A stretch of 51,724 nt of DNA, taken from the NCBI GenBank assembly GCA_027858745.1, contig JAQICB010000024.1, positions 1 to 51,724 of the forward strand, read 5' to 3'. The notes beneath the pieces were generated by a model. The model saw nothing but the letters and a program-made list of their open reading frames with translations, made no database searches and was not told the origin of the DNA. Below, one piece after another: positions 7,133 through 16,114 of the stretch (its first letter is position 1; every line of letters starts with the position of its first letter). The stretch is from Bacteroidales bacterium. Lineage in GTDB: Bacteria > Bacteroidota > Bacteroidia > Bacteroidales > UBA1715. The position numbers and the translations under genes were made by a program.

Positions 7133-9886
7133 ATGAGAAAAATAGCTCTTTTTATTTTATGTGCAATGTTGGCGTATGCCTTCCCGGCATATTCATTTCC
7201 GACTTTTTCTATCGACACTCTTGTTATTACCAATAAAAAGGGCGATGTTGTTCACTCGAAAGATGTAGCAAATGTTATGCAATCTGACGATAAGCGGGCA
7301 ATTGCCGATATGTTTTACAATACAGGATATGTCTTGGTTAATTCGTACAATAATAATAATGATTCTCTTCAAAAAGCCTTTGTGTATTTTGATTATGCAA
7401 TTGCATATTATGATTCGGCAGATGCACTTCACGAAAAAGCTTTGTGTATCGAGCATCAGGCAACGCTTTCTTATCTCAGAGGACAGCAACATAAGGCAAT
7501 ACAGTTATTTCAAAAAGCTATTAAAGAGTATGAATCTTTACAGGTACCTGATTACAGCCAAATTGCCGGATTGAATACCAATATTGCATTTATATTTTTT
7601 AACTCATATCGCTACATGCAGGCACGTCACTTTTTTTCTGCCGCTCTGGAAGAGTATAAAAAAATGAAAGATACGGAGAAAAAAGCCGAGTGTTTGTATT
7701 ATATAGGTTTAACTTTTTTTGAAACCGAAGTGTATGATAGTGCCTATGTGTATTATATGAAGGCTTTGGAATACGACAAAATTACTAATAATAAAAATGA
7801 AATAGTTGCTTCGTATAATAATATATGTGTTGTGCTTTTGCATCAAAAACAATTTGATAAGGCATTTGATTTTTTGTCTCAAGTTGATTCTTTAACTGAT
7901 TCGATAAGTGACCGAAAGGTGAAGGCTATACATCTCAATAATAAAGGAAATGCACGATTTTATGCCGGACAATATGATGCTGCTCTGAACTTGTATCATC
8001 AATCATTATCAATTAAACAAGAAATTGAAGACACGACCGGGCAGGCAATTAGTTTTCACAATATTGCACGTATTTATCTTCTGCAAAATGATGTCATTGT
8101 ATCCGAAGAGTATATTAAACAAGCCTTAGATTTGTCTCAGAAATATGCCCAGAAAAATGTGTATGCCGATGTGTGCCGTACAGCTTCCGATATTTATGAT
8201 GCAAAAGGTAATGAGAAGCTTGCCTTGCACTATTTTGAGGAATTTGTTACCTATTCCTTCTCCGTTTTATCTCAAGATGTGAGTCAAATAACGGAATCAC
8301 ACGTAAAATATCAGGAAAATCGTGTGGAAGCTGCAAGTCTTGAACGGGAAATAAAAATGCAGAAATTATTGGCTGATTATGATTTTGCCATCAAACAAAC
8401 GGAAATACAGACTGTTGAGGAACAGAGAAAGGCTCAAAAAATGATGATTTATGCTATTATAGCAGGTATTATTTTTATTGTTGGTGCGGTTCTTTTAATA
8501 TATAATAGGTATCGTATAAAAAAACGGGCAACTTCTCAATTGGAACAGCATAATATCGAAATCGAAAAGCAAAATGCAATTATCGAAGAGCAATCTCAAA
8601 CGCTTATTGCCTCAAATCAGGAATTTGAAAAATTATCGATAGTGGCCAGCAATACAGATAATGCTATCATTATTATGGATAATGCCGGGAATTTGGAGTG
8701 GATTAATGATGCATTTATCAGAATGTTTGGCTATAATTTAGAGGAATTTCGCCAACGGGTAAGTCCTAATATTATTAGTGATTCTACCCCTCAGTATATT
8801 CAAGATGCTTTCGCACAGTGCGTGTCGAGCAAAACGACGGTGAATTATGATTTGCAAACCACGACCAAAGCTGATGATGAGATATGGGTAAATGTTACAC
8901 TTACACCTATTTTTGACGATTTCGGAAATATCAGTCGTCTCGTAATGATAGATGCCGATATTACTGATTTGAAACGTGCGGAATCGGAAATAAAAAAACA
9001 AAAAAATTATATAGAGCAACAGAAGGAGGAGTTTACTCAGCATCGAGATGAGGTTATTGAACAGAGTAAAGAACTTGAAGCAAAAAAGGACGAGCTTTCA
9101 CTCACTCTCGAAAAATTACAGTCTGCACAAAACAAATTAGTTGAGTCTGAGAAAATGGCTGCCTTAGGTAGTTTGGTTGCCGGTATTTCTCATGAAATAA
9201 ATACGCCTGTAGGAATTGGTTCTGCAGCAGCAACAACCTTGCTTACCCGAACTCAGGAAATATTTGATTTGTTTTCGACAAAAAAAATGAAGCTTTCCGA
9301 CTTGAAAGCCTTTATTGAAGCTGCAGAACAGGCTTGTGATTTGATTCGAAAAAATTTAACCCGAACAGCTGATTTAATAAAGAGCTTCAATAAAGTGTCG
9401 GTTGATAATATGTCGGAAGAAAAACGAGAGTTTAATCTGTGTGAATATATAGATGATATTGCACGTAGTTTAAGCCCTAAATTTAAAGGGAGAAAAATTG
9501 CCTTGTTAATTGATTGTCCCGAGTCTATATCAATTGTTTCGTATCCCGGAGCGTTTGCTCAAATATTTACAAATTTTATTATTAATTCTCTTGTACATGC
9601 CTTTGGCGAAGATGAGGAGGGGCAAATTCATATTAGTGTTTCCGAAGAACAAGATGCACTGAAATGTGTGTATTCTGACAATGGATGTGGTATTCCAAAA
9701 GAAAATCAAGAAAAAGTTTTTGAGGCATTCTTTACCACAAATACAGAAGTGGGAACCGGATTGGGTATGAGTATTAGCTATAATTTAATTATTCAAAAAT
9801 TAGGTGGCTCTATTGTTCTCGATAGTGAAGAAGGTAATGGTGTTACTTTTACTATTCTTATTCCACTCGAACAATTAAAAGCGTAA
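7133..9886 (+). CDS. Sensor histidine kinase with periplasmic TPR domain and PAS domain
   Basis: The protein has 917 residues. A signal peptide (about 1-22) is followed by a long TPR array (about 50-380) that should lie in the periplasm. A single membrane helix lies at about 437-459, then a coiled coil and a PAS domain (about 503-620, with VMIDADITDLKRAE at its end). A second coiled coil precedes the dimerisation domain with phospho-acceptor H687 (GISHEINTPVG). The ATPase domain has FTNFIINSLVHAF, D849 in YSDNGCGIP and GTGLGMSI. It has no receiver of its own, so it probably phosphorylates the SpoIIE-type regulator encoded just upstream. TPRs often bind proteins or peptides, so the stimulus may be an envelope protein; that is inference. 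Confidence 0.92.
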   Translation: MRKIALFILCAMLAYAFPAYSFPTFSIDTLVITNKKGDVVHSKDVANVMQSDDKRAIADMFYNTGYVLVNSYNNNNDSLQKAFVYFDYAIAYYDSADALHEKALCIEHQATLSYLRGQQHKAIQLFQKAIKEYESLQVPDYSQIAGLNTNIAFIFFNSYRYMQARHFFSAALEEYKKMKDTEKKAECLYYIGLTFFETEVYDSAYVYYMKALEYDKITNNKNEIVASYNNICVVLLHQKQFDKAFDFLSQVDSLTDSISDRKVKAIHLNNKGNARFYAGQYDAALNLYHQSLSIKQEIEDTTGQAISFHNIARIYLLQNDVIVSEEYIKQALDLSQKYAQKNVYADVCRTASDIYDAKGNEKLALHYFEEFVTYSFSVLSQDVSQITESHVKYQENRVEAASLEREIKMQKLLADYDFAIKQTEIQTVEEQRKAQKMMIYAIIAGIIFIVGAVLLIYNRYRIKKRATSQLEQHNIEIEKQNAIIEEQSQTLIASNQEFEKLSIVASNTDNAIIIMDNAGNLEWINDAFIRMFGYNLEEFRQRVSPNIISDSTPQYIQDAFAQCVSSKTTVNYDLQTTTKADDEIWVNVTLTPIFDDFGNISRLVMIDADITDLKRAESEIKKQKNYIEQQKEEFTQHRDEVIEQSKELEAKKDELSLTLEKLQSAQNKLVESEKMAALGSLVAGISHEINTPVGIGSAAATTLLTRTQEIFDLFSTKKMKLSDLKAFIEAAEQACDLIRKNLTRTADLIKSFNKVSVDNMSEEKREFNLCEYIDDIARSLSPKFKGRKIALLIDCPESISIVSYPGAFAQIFTNFIINSLVHAFGEDEEGQIHISVSEEQDALKCVYSDNGCGIPKENQEKVFEAFFTTNTEVGTGLGMSISYNLIIQKLGGSIVLDSEEGNGVTFTILIPLEQLKA

Positions 9887-9888
9887 GT

Positions 9889-11391
9889 ATGAAGGTGTTT
9901 TCTGCCGAACAAGTTCGATCGATAGATTTGTATACAATTGAACATGAGCCTGTTTCTTCAATAGATTTGATGGAACGAGCTGCTGCTGTTTTTGTGCATG
10001 AATTACTCAAGCTTGAATGTAATTCTTCGCGGTTTTATATCCTCGCTGGAACTGGGAATAATGGGGGAGACGGACTGGCAGTTGCTCGTTTGTTAGATGC
10101 TCTCAATAAACAGGTGCTAGTTTTTACGCCTGCACAATCGTCAAAACAATCTCCCGATTTTCGAGAAAATCTGAAAAGATTATCTGCGTGCCCGAATGTT
10201 GAGATTCATGATTTGCCTCAATTTCTAACATATGAGGTGCATGCAAAAGCTGTTATTATTGATGCATTATTTGGAACCGGATTGTCTCGACCTGTAAAAG
10301 GAATATTTGCAGATTGTATACAAGGTATAAACAATGTGCCTCAGAAAACCTATGCGATAGATATTCCTTCGGGCTTGTTTTGTGATGAACAGAATGCGAA
10401 AGATGATATTATTGTGCATGCCGATGTTACCTATACGTTTCAATTTCCGAAGTATTCTTTCTTTTGTGCTGAAAATGAACAATATGTTGGCAATTGGATT
10501 GTTTGTGATATTTCATTGCATCCGGATATTATTTCGCACACGCAGACAGATACATTCTTTGTTGATTCAACTATGATTCACCTGCACTCAAGAAGTCATT
10601 TTTCTCATAAGGGAACATATGGCCATGCAGCTGTAATTGCAGGTTCCGAAGGGAAAAATGGGGCAGCAATTTTGTCGGCACAAGCCTGTCTTAAAACAGG
10701 CGCCGGACTTGTTACTGCATGTGTGCCGAAACCTGCAATGAACACATTACTCATTACTTGTCCGGAGATTATGAGTTCTTCTTTTTCTGCCGATTTTTTT
10801 GAACACAATAAGATTGCGGCAATTGGTATTGGTCCCGGTATTGGCGTTACGTCCGATTCTGTAGAAAAACTTCATATAGTGTTGCAGCAAAAAAATATTC
10901 CCAAAGTGCTCGATGCTGATGCTTTGAACTGTTTGGGGCAGAATAATGAACTTCGACGCCAACTTGATGTGTCTTGCGTGCTTACACCCCATCCCGGAGA
11001 GTTCGATAGATTAACACAGACACACACAAGTGCGTATGCACGATTGATATCGCAAAAAAAATTAGCACAGCAATTGGGCTGTTATATTATTCTCAAAGGA
11101 GCATATTCATCTCTGTGCACACCCGATGGAACAATTTTTTTTAATAGTACTGGCAACCCAGGTATGGCGAGTGCCGGTATGGGTGATGTGCTTACAGGTA
11201 TTATTACATCTTTATTGGCACAGCAATATACCCCTTTTGAGGCAGCTTTGTATGGAATGTATATTCACGGTTTGGCAGGAGATGTGGCATTGAAAAATGA
11301 AAGTCACGAAACCTTGATTGCAAGCAGTATTATTGATAATTTAGCAGAGGTGTTTAAAAAACTTGATAATATCAAAAATGACTGTGAGTAA
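9889..11391 (+). CDS. nnr: Bifunctional NAD(P)H-hydrate epimerase / ADP-dependent dehydratase
   Basis: This 500-residue fusion repairs damaged NAD(P)H. The N-terminal YjeF_N epimerase (about 1-215) has AGTGNNGGDG (NNGGDG at 57-62) and IDALFGTGLSRPV. It interconverts R- and S-NAD(P)HX. The C-terminal dehydratase (about 225-495) has YGHAAVIAGSEGKNGAA, LDADAL, TPHPGEFDRL and NPGMASAGMGDVLTG (GMGD at 430-433). It converts S-NAD(P)HX back to NAD(P)H using ADP. Both active sites look intact. It starts 2 bp after the kinase stop codon, so it is co-transcribed, though a functional link is not obvious. Confidence 0.96.
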   Translation: MKVFSAEQVRSIDLYTIEHEPVSSIDLMERAAAVFVHELLKLECNSSRFYILAGTGNNGGDGLAVARLLDALNKQVLVFTPAQSSKQSPDFRENLKRLSACPNVEIHDLPQFLTYEVHAKAVIIDALFGTGLSRPVKGIFADCIQGINNVPQKTYAIDIPSGLFCDEQNAKDDIIVHADVTYTFQFPKYSFFCAENEQYVGNWIVCDISLHPDIISHTQTDTFFVDSTMIHLHSRSHFSHKGTYGHAAVIAGSEGKNGAAILSAQACLKTGAGLVTACVPKPAMNTLLITCPEIMSSSFSADFFEHNKIAAIGIGPGIGVTSDSVEKLHIVLQQKNIPKVLDADALNCLGQNNELRRQLDVSCVLTPHPGEFDRLTQTHTSAYARLISQKKLAQQLGCYIILKGAYSSLCTPDGTIFFNSTGNPGMASAGMGDVLTGIITSLLAQQYTPFEAALYGMYIHGLAGDVALKNESHETLIASSIIDNLAEVFKKLDNIKNDCE

Positions 11392-11398
11392 TAATCCT

Positions 11399-11406
11399 TA
11401 TTTTTG
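11399..11406 (+). promoter_or_regulatory. Candidate -7 promoter element before the FtsB-like gene
   Basis: TATTTTTG matches TAnnTTTG and would place a transcription start about 25 bases before the ATG at 11439. No good TTTG lies 19 bp upstream, so this is a partial match. Confidence 0.35.
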
Positions 11407-11438
11407 TGTATATTTAAATTTTTAATTGGAATAAGAAT

Positions 11439-11732
11439 ATGTGTATGAATAAAGGGAAAATTTTGGAAATTATTAGAAATAGATATTTTTATACTCTTTT
11501 TATTTTTTTGATATGGTTAGGGTTTATTGACCACAATAGTTTGACTGAGCGTGTGAAAATGAATCGGGAAAACGGGAAATTGAAGGATTTGAAACAAACG
11601 TATTTAAAAAATATTTCTGAAACAGATGAGCAAATGAAAGCGATGGAAGAGAAGGAGTTTCTTGAAAAACTTGCACGCGAAAAATATATGATGAAAAAAG
11701 ATAATGAAGATATTTATATAGTAACTGAATAA
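11439..11732 (+). CDS. FtsB/DivIC-like septum formation initiator protein
   Basis: The 97-residue protein has a short cytoplasmic N-terminus and one membrane helix (about 13-30, FYTLFIFLIWLGF). A periplasmic coiled coil rich in Lys and Glu follows. The end, EKLAREKYMMKKDNEDIYIV, has the typical pattern of FtsB/DivIC proteins. These bind FtsL and FtsQ in the divisome and help activate septal wall synthesis. A second ATG two codons in (11445) is also possible. The short size, single membrane pass and C-terminal motif make the family call good; the exact orthology (FtsB or DivIC) is not settled. Confidence 0.82.
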   Translation: MCMNKGKILEIIRNRYFYTLFIFLIWLGFIDHNSLTERVKMNRENGKLKDLKQTYLKNISETDEQMKAMEEKEFLEKLAREKYMMKKDNEDIYIVTE

Positions 11733-11742
11733 AGAATTTTTT

Positions 11743-12246
11743 ATGGAATTTAAGTCAATTACACCTACTGAAATTACGGACAATACCTTTTCTTTAATTG
11801 CGAAAGATTGGATGCTTATAGCAGCAGGTACCGAATCGGAACATAATTGCATGACAGCAAGTTGGGGCGGCTTCGGGGTGTTGTGGTTCAAAAATGTTGC
11901 GTTTGTGTTTATTCGGCCGCAACGACACACACTCGAATTCTTGAACACACACGAACATTTTACGCTCAATTTTTTCGATAATTCATATCGTAATGTTTTA
12001 AATTTTTGTGGTTCGAAAAGTGGACGTGACGTAAATAAAACGAAGGAATGTAATTTGCATCCTTTTGCTACTGAAAATAATGCTGTAGCTTTTTCTGAAG
12101 CACGAATGGTGATTGAATGTAAAAAATTATATGCTGATCCGTTTAAAAAAGAGGCTTTTATTGATGAGACTTTGTTGAAGCATTATGCAAAGGATGATTA
12201 TCATATAATGTTTGTTGGAGAAATTACAAATTGTTTCGTAAAATAA
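11743..12246 (+). CDS. Flavin reductase family protein
   Basis: This 167-residue protein matches the flavin reductase/flavoredoxin split-barrel fold. It has NCMTASWGGFGVLW, where FMN phosphate is bound in the family, followed by FVFIRPQRHTLEFL and FTLNFF. It may reduce FMN or act as an electron-transfer flavoprotein; the partner oxygenase or substrate is not shown by context. It starts 10 bp after the FtsB-like gene. The region after it (12247-12327) has an A/T-only hairpin around ACG at about 12270-12291 that may be a weak terminator. Confidence 0.82.
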   Translation: MEFKSITPTEITDNTFSLIAKDWMLIAAGTESEHNCMTASWGGFGVLWFKNVAFVFIRPQRHTLEFLNTHEHFTLNFFDNSYRNVLNFCGSKSGRDVNKTKECNLHPFATENNAVAFSEARMVIECKKLYADPFKKEAFIDETLLKHYAKDDYHIMFVGEITNCFVK

Positions 12247-12327
12247 TAACTTAATGATTTATACTATTACGAAAAAAAAACGTTTTTTTGTAAGTAAGAA
12301 TAATGTAAATATTAATAATAAAAACAT

Positions 12328-13062
12328 ATGAACCCATTACATGTATTATTACAGGTCTCTTCACAAGGTATTGCTATTGGAAAAGATACGGTAAATCAAG
12401 TGGCAGCAAATGCGGCGGAAAACGCGAGTACTCAGGAAGGTATAAATTTTCTGGAACTCTCAATGAAAGGGGGCTGGATTATGATACCGATTCTTATTTT
12501 ATCGGTTATTGCAGTATATATTTTTATTGAACGCTATTTTGCTATTCAAAAAGCCTCTCAAGAAGATGCTTCTTTTATGGAACAAATTAGAAACTACATC
12601 TTGCAAGGGAAAATAGAAGAGGCACGTGCCCGTTGTAAAAACAACACTTCACCGGTTGCTCTCATGATTGATAAAGGAATTTCTCGTATTGGTAAACCAC
12701 TTGGAGATGTTCGCGAAGCTATTGAAAATGTTGGTAAACTTGAGGTCTTTAAATTAGAAAAGGGTTTACCTGCTTTGGCAACTGTTTCCGGTGCTGCTCC
12801 AATGATTGGATTCCTCGGTACGGTATTGGGTATGATTCGTGCTTTTTATGATATGGCTAATGCTGCCGGTGGTAATTTTAGTATTACGATGCTTTCTAAT
12901 GGTATTTATACCGCAATGGTTACGACTGTTGCTGGTTTAATTGTAGGTGTTGTGGCATATTTGTGTTATAATATTCTTGTAGCAAAAGTTGATAAGGTTG
13001 TCAATAAACTTGAATTGCGTGCTACTGAATTTATGGATTTATTAAATGAACCTACTGAATAA
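12328..13062 (+). CDS. exbB: MotA/TolQ/ExbB proton channel protein
   Basis: The 244-residue inner-membrane protein has three membrane helices at about 48-70, 150-172 and 192-220. The signature blocks GAAPMIGFLGTVLGMIRAF and GIYTAMVTTVAGLIVGV are those of ExbB/TolQ. With ExbD it forms the channel that uses the proton gradient to energise TonB or a TolA-like protein. It heads a three-gene set, with exbD 6 bp after its stop codon. The choice between ExbB and TolQ cannot be made from sequence alone; the nearby tonB-like gene favours ExbB-type use. Confidence 0.93.
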   Translation: MNPLHVLLQVSSQGIAIGKDTVNQVAANAAENASTQEGINFLELSMKGGWIMIPILILSVIAVYIFIERYFAIQKASQEDASFMEQIRNYILQGKIEEARARCKNNTSPVALMIDKGISRIGKPLGDVREAIENVGKLEVFKLEKGLPALATVSGAAPMIGFLGTVLGMIRAFYDMANAAGGNFSITMLSNGIYTAMVTTVAGLIVGVVAYLCYNILVAKVDKVVNKLELRATEFMDLLNEPTE

Positions 13063-13068
13063 TTTATT

Positions 13069-13458
13069 ATGGCAATAGGATCTCGAAATAAAGTTAATGC
13101 GCAGTTTAGTATGTCTTCTATGACAGACATTGTGTTTTTATTGTTAATATTTTTTATGGTAACGTCTACGCAAATTGCTCCTAATGGTTTGCAGGTAACA
13201 TTGCCTAAAAGTAGTTCTCAAATGTCTGAACGACCAACGGTTTCTGTTTCAATTAATTCGAGTTTGCAGTTTGCTGTCAATACTGAAATTGTGCCTTTTG
13301 AAGAATTGGAAACCCGTTTGCTTAGTATTTTGAAAAATCAGCCCGAACCAACTATTGTTTTGCGTGTAGATACCGATGTGCCAACCGGTGAAACGGTTAA
13401 AATTATGGATATTGCAAATAGAAATAGATGGAAGTTCGTATTAGCAACTAAGCCTTAA
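13069..13458 (+). CDS. exbD: Biopolymer transport protein ExbD/TolR
   Basis: The 129-residue protein has a short cytoplasmic start, one membrane helix (about 18-38) and a periplasmic domain. The key proton-carrying aspartate of the family is visible as D20 in SSMTDIVFLLLIFFMVTS. The periplasmic part ends with the IMDIANRN block typical of ExbD. It completes the ExbB-ExbD motor and lies between exbB and the tonB-like gene with gaps under 10 bp. Confidence 0.94.
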   Translation: MAIGSRNKVNAQFSMSSMTDIVFLLLIFFMVTSTQIAPNGLQVTLPKSSSQMSERPTVSVSINSSLQFAVNTEIVPFEELETRLLSILKNQPEPTIVLRVDTDVPTGETVKIMDIANRNRWKFVLATKP

Positions 13459-13465
13459 TTTCTCT

Positions 13466-14236
13466 ATGGAAATGAAAAAAAGAAATATAAACGGCTTACT
13501 GGGTACTTTGATTTTTCATGGTGCGTTAGTAATCATTTTACTCATTTTTTCGTTTACGCCTGCTCCGTATGAACATCCCGAGCCGGAAGGTATTGTTATT
13601 GATTTCGGACAAATGGTGCAGGGTGAAGATGTGCAGGTGGAATCTAGTACCGAACAGAGTGAGCAAACACCTACCGAGCAATCGCAAAGTTCTGCCAGTC
13701 CGGAGCCGGAGGTGGTAACGCAAACTAGTGTTGACGCTCCCTCTGTTACTGATACTGAAAATCCCGACTCGAAACCGGAAAATGAAATTACTCCCGAAGA
13801 GCGTGAGCGTATCGAACGAGAACAACGAGAACAGGAAGAACGTGAGCGTATAGATGCAATGTTTCGTGATAGATTGGGAGATAATCCCGGAAATTCAGAT
13901 GTGGGAGCAGAATCGGGCGACCCCGGTGATCCGCGTGCCACTTCTGTTGGCGATAGAAAAGGTTCTCCCGGAAATCCCTATGGTAATAAAGATGTGACGT
14001 CTTGGTCGAAACCTACAAATACACAGAATTGTAATAAATCTATCCAATTGACTGTTCATCTCGATAATTTAGGAAATGTGCTGTCTATTACAAAAATAGA
14101 AACAGCCCTTAGTGAACAAGCTTGTATTGAGGCTGCTAAAAAAGCGGCAATGAAGGTTAAATTCCCTTCTGACAGAGCAAGTACGAATCTGCGATATGCG
14201 GTTGTTACCTACGATTATACCATTTCTTCTAATTAG
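13466..14236 (+). CDS. TonB/TolA-like energy transducer
   Basis: The 256-residue protein has an N-terminal membrane anchor (about 10-30) and a long polar periplasmic linker rich in Glu, Gln, Pro and Ser (about 40-130). A highly charged helix of Glu/Arg repeats (about 110-130) follows, then a Gly-rich stretch and a C-terminal TonB-like domain (about 185-254). Proteins of this plan carry energy from ExbBD across the periplasm to outer-membrane receptors. It is not the short classical TonB; the charged helix also recalls TolA. Its 3' end overlaps the convergent pspC gene by 8 bp. Confidence 0.85.
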   Translation: MEMKKRNINGLLGTLIFHGALVIILLIFSFTPAPYEHPEPEGIVIDFGQMVQGEDVQVESSTEQSEQTPTEQSQSSASPEPEVVTQTSVDAPSVTDTENPDSKPENEITPEERERIEREQREQEERERIDAMFRDRLGDNPGNSDVGAESGDPGDPRATSVGDRKGSPGNPYGNKDVTSWSKPTNTQNCNKSIQLTVHLDNLGNVLSITKIETALSEQACIEAAKKAAMKVKFPSDRASTNLRYAVVTYDYTISSN

Positions 14237-15674
14237 TTTTCTGTATTTTATGATGTGAGTATTCAATATCTTTTGGTATTGAAATAGAAATGTGAATATG
14301 TTGATTCCGCCATTTTTTTGGTTTGCTGAGTTCTATATATTCGGGAAATGTGATAGAATCTTTTGTTATTTGTACTTTTGAAGCTAAATTAAATGCAAGT
14401 TCTTTCGCTATTTTTTCTGTTTCTCCGTGTGATGTCGTCTGTATTTCTATTCCTATATTTTTTTCTTCGGTATATTCAATTTTATAATCTACTTTTTGAT
14501 AAATTTTCCATGTATTATGAGGAGATGCTTGTATTATTGAATTATGCGGCAAATGTATTTTTGGTTTGTTTTGTTTCTGCAAATCCGTAATTACTGATAT
14601 TGTGTATGATTTGCTACTGTCTGCTTCATACGTATAGTTTGTTTCTATTGTTTCTTTTTCGGAAAAATTAGAGACAAGATGCGAAAAACCTATAATTCCA
14701 AGTATTATTGCTACAAGCCAGATCAGGAATAATAGATGTTCTGTAAATTTGATGCTTTGTATTGCTCCAATAAGTAAACCTATTCCCATAATGATTAGAA
14801 ATCCCGGTATAATACTGAGTAATACTAGTGCTGTGAAGCTGTATCTTTTGTAAGAATCAGAGGTGAACAGATAGTCGGAAAATGAATTCAGTGATGAAAC
14901 AAACTGTTCAAAACTATGTGCTTCTCTAAAATCGATGCTAATATTTGTAAGGTAGAGGAATAATACAATAATTCCAGATGCAATTAATACATAAAAGACT
15001 GCTCGTAACATGTATCTCAATCCTGAGAAAAAAGGCGATAATAGTGTGTGGTTATGTTTTTTTACTCTTTTTTTTTTATGCGAAAACTTATTTTTTATTT
15101 CGTGTTCATATTCTGAATAGTGCGAACGGATTTCGTCTATTTCTTGTTTTACTTTTCTTTTTATATTTTCTATGTCGTAATTATCCCAAAGCATTTCCGC
15201 TTTTTCTGTGGTTGTTTGTGCTTTTGGTATGAGTATCCACGCAAGGATATAGATAAGTGGCCCGGCAAAAAAGATTGTGCATAAAAAGAGTATGCGAACA
15301 ATTACAACATCGATATTGAAATAATGAGATATTCCTGAACAAACACCGCCTAAAACGCGGTTGTCAGTATCACGAAATAATCGTTTTTGTTGCTGCTGTG
15401 TCGATTCAGATGCAATGTCAAAATCTTCCGGTTTGCCCATAATGGAAATTACTTCTTGTACATCTTCAATTGTGATTACTTGATTTTCGTGTGTCTTTTT
15501 TATCTGAAATAATTCTGAAATTCGAGCTTCAATATCATGAATTATTTCTGCTGAATTATCCTCTTTTTTAAAGTGTGTACCGAGAGTTGTCAAATACGTT
15601 TGCAATGTTTCATAAGCATCTTCATCTATATGAAACATGAGGCTGTTTAAATTAATTGTAACTGTTTTTTTCAT
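14229..15674 (-). CDS. PspC-domain multi-pass membrane protein
   Basis: The 481-residue protein has a cytoplasmic N-terminal domain (about 1-90) that ends in VQEVISIMGKPEDFD. A PspC domain follows (about 93-152, RLFRDTDNRVLGGVCSGISH, then a membrane helix and AWILIPKAQ). A basic linker and about three more membrane helices (about 220-345) precede a C-terminal extracytoplasmic region. PspC domains are linked to envelope-stress sensing. Its start overlaps the padR stop codon (shared ATGA at 15671-15674), so translation is probably coupled and PadR is the likely regulator. This padR-pspC pairing is common in Bacteroidota. Confidence 0.88.
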   Translation of the reverse strand: MKKTVTINLNSLMFHIDEDAYETLQTYLTTLGTHFKKEDNSAEIIHDIEARISELFQIKKTHENQVITIEDVQEVISIMGKPEDFDIASESTQQQQKRLFRDTDNRVLGGVCSGISHYFNIDVVIVRILFLCTIFFAGPLIYILAWILIPKAQTTTEKAEMLWDNYDIENIKRKVKQEIDEIRSHYSEYEHEIKNKFSHKKKRVKKHNHTLLSPFFSGLRYMLRAVFYVLIASGIIVLFLYLTNISIDFREAHSFEQFVSSLNSFSDYLFTSDSYKRYSFTALVLLSIIPGFLIIMGIGLLIGAIQSIKFTEHLLFLIWLVAIILGIIGFSHLVSNFSEKETIETNYTYEADSSKSYTISVITDLQKQNKPKIHLPHNSIIQASPHNTWKIYQKVDYKIEYTEEKNIGIEIQTTSHGETEKIAKELAFNLASKVQITKDSITFPEYIELSKPKKWRNQHIHISISIPKDIEYSHHKIQKTN

Positions 15675-16009
15675 AATGATTGTGTGTTTTGTGTTATTTC
15701 ATCAACAGATTTTTTCATATTTTTCCATGCAAATAGCATTGATTTTTGATATAATTTTCCGGTTTCTGTTATTACATAATATTTTCTTGGCGGACCGCTT
15801 TGCGACTCTTCCCACCTGTACGATAAAAGCCCTTCGTTTTTCAATCGAGTAAGTAATGGATATAATGTTCCTTCTACAATTATGAGTTTTCGTTCTTTCA
15901 TCTCACGTAAAATGTCTGAAGCATATACATCTTTGTGTGCTGCTATTGCCAGAATACACAGTTCAAGTATACCTTTTTTCATTTGTGCCTGTGAGTTGTC
16001 TATATTCAT
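15671..16009 (-). CDS. PadR-family transcriptional regulator
   Basis: The 112-residue protein is a small winged-helix PadR type. It shows KKGILELCILAIAAHKDVYASDI, then the wing-helix block GTLYPLLTRLKNEGLLSYRW and SGPPRKYYVITETGK. PadR proteins are dimeric repressors that often control their own promoter and a linked membrane protein. The palindrome at 16044-16072 lies just upstream of the start and over its promoter, which supports autoregulation. It is the first gene of the padR-pspC pair and is divergent from tsaE. Confidence 0.93.
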   Translation of the reverse strand: MNIDNSQAQMKKGILELCILAIAAHKDVYASDILREMKERKLIIVEGTLYPLLTRLKNEGLLSYRWEESQSGPPRKYYVITETGKLYQKSMLFAWKNMKKSVDEITQNTQSL

Positions 16010-16028
16010 GTTTTGTTTTTTTATACTA

Positions 16029-16072
16029 CAAATATATATAATATTTAGTACTATGTATAGTATAGTACTAAA
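16029..16072 (-). promoter_or_regulatory. Candidate PadR operator over the padR-pspC promoter
   Basis: A perfect 11-bp inverted repeat, TTTAGTACTAT (16044-16054) and ATAGTACTAAA (16062-16072), has a 7-bp spacer. On the minus strand a -7 element TATATTTG lies at 16036-16029, 20 bases before the padR start. The palindrome therefore occupies the region where the -33 element and upstream spacer should be. A bound dimer there would block RNA polymerase. The repeat is seen directly; binding by PadR is inferred. Confidence 0.6.
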
Positions 16073-16114
16073 AAATGTAAATTTTTTTATGTATTTTGCA
16101 CAAAAATAAATGAG

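Noticed and set aside
13516-13941. Long open frames on the minus strand opposite the tonB-like gene
   Set aside because: They mirror the Glu/Arg/Ser-rich linker of the real gene, have repetitive Ser/Arg/Cys composition and no family match. Codon structure and synteny support the plus-strand gene.
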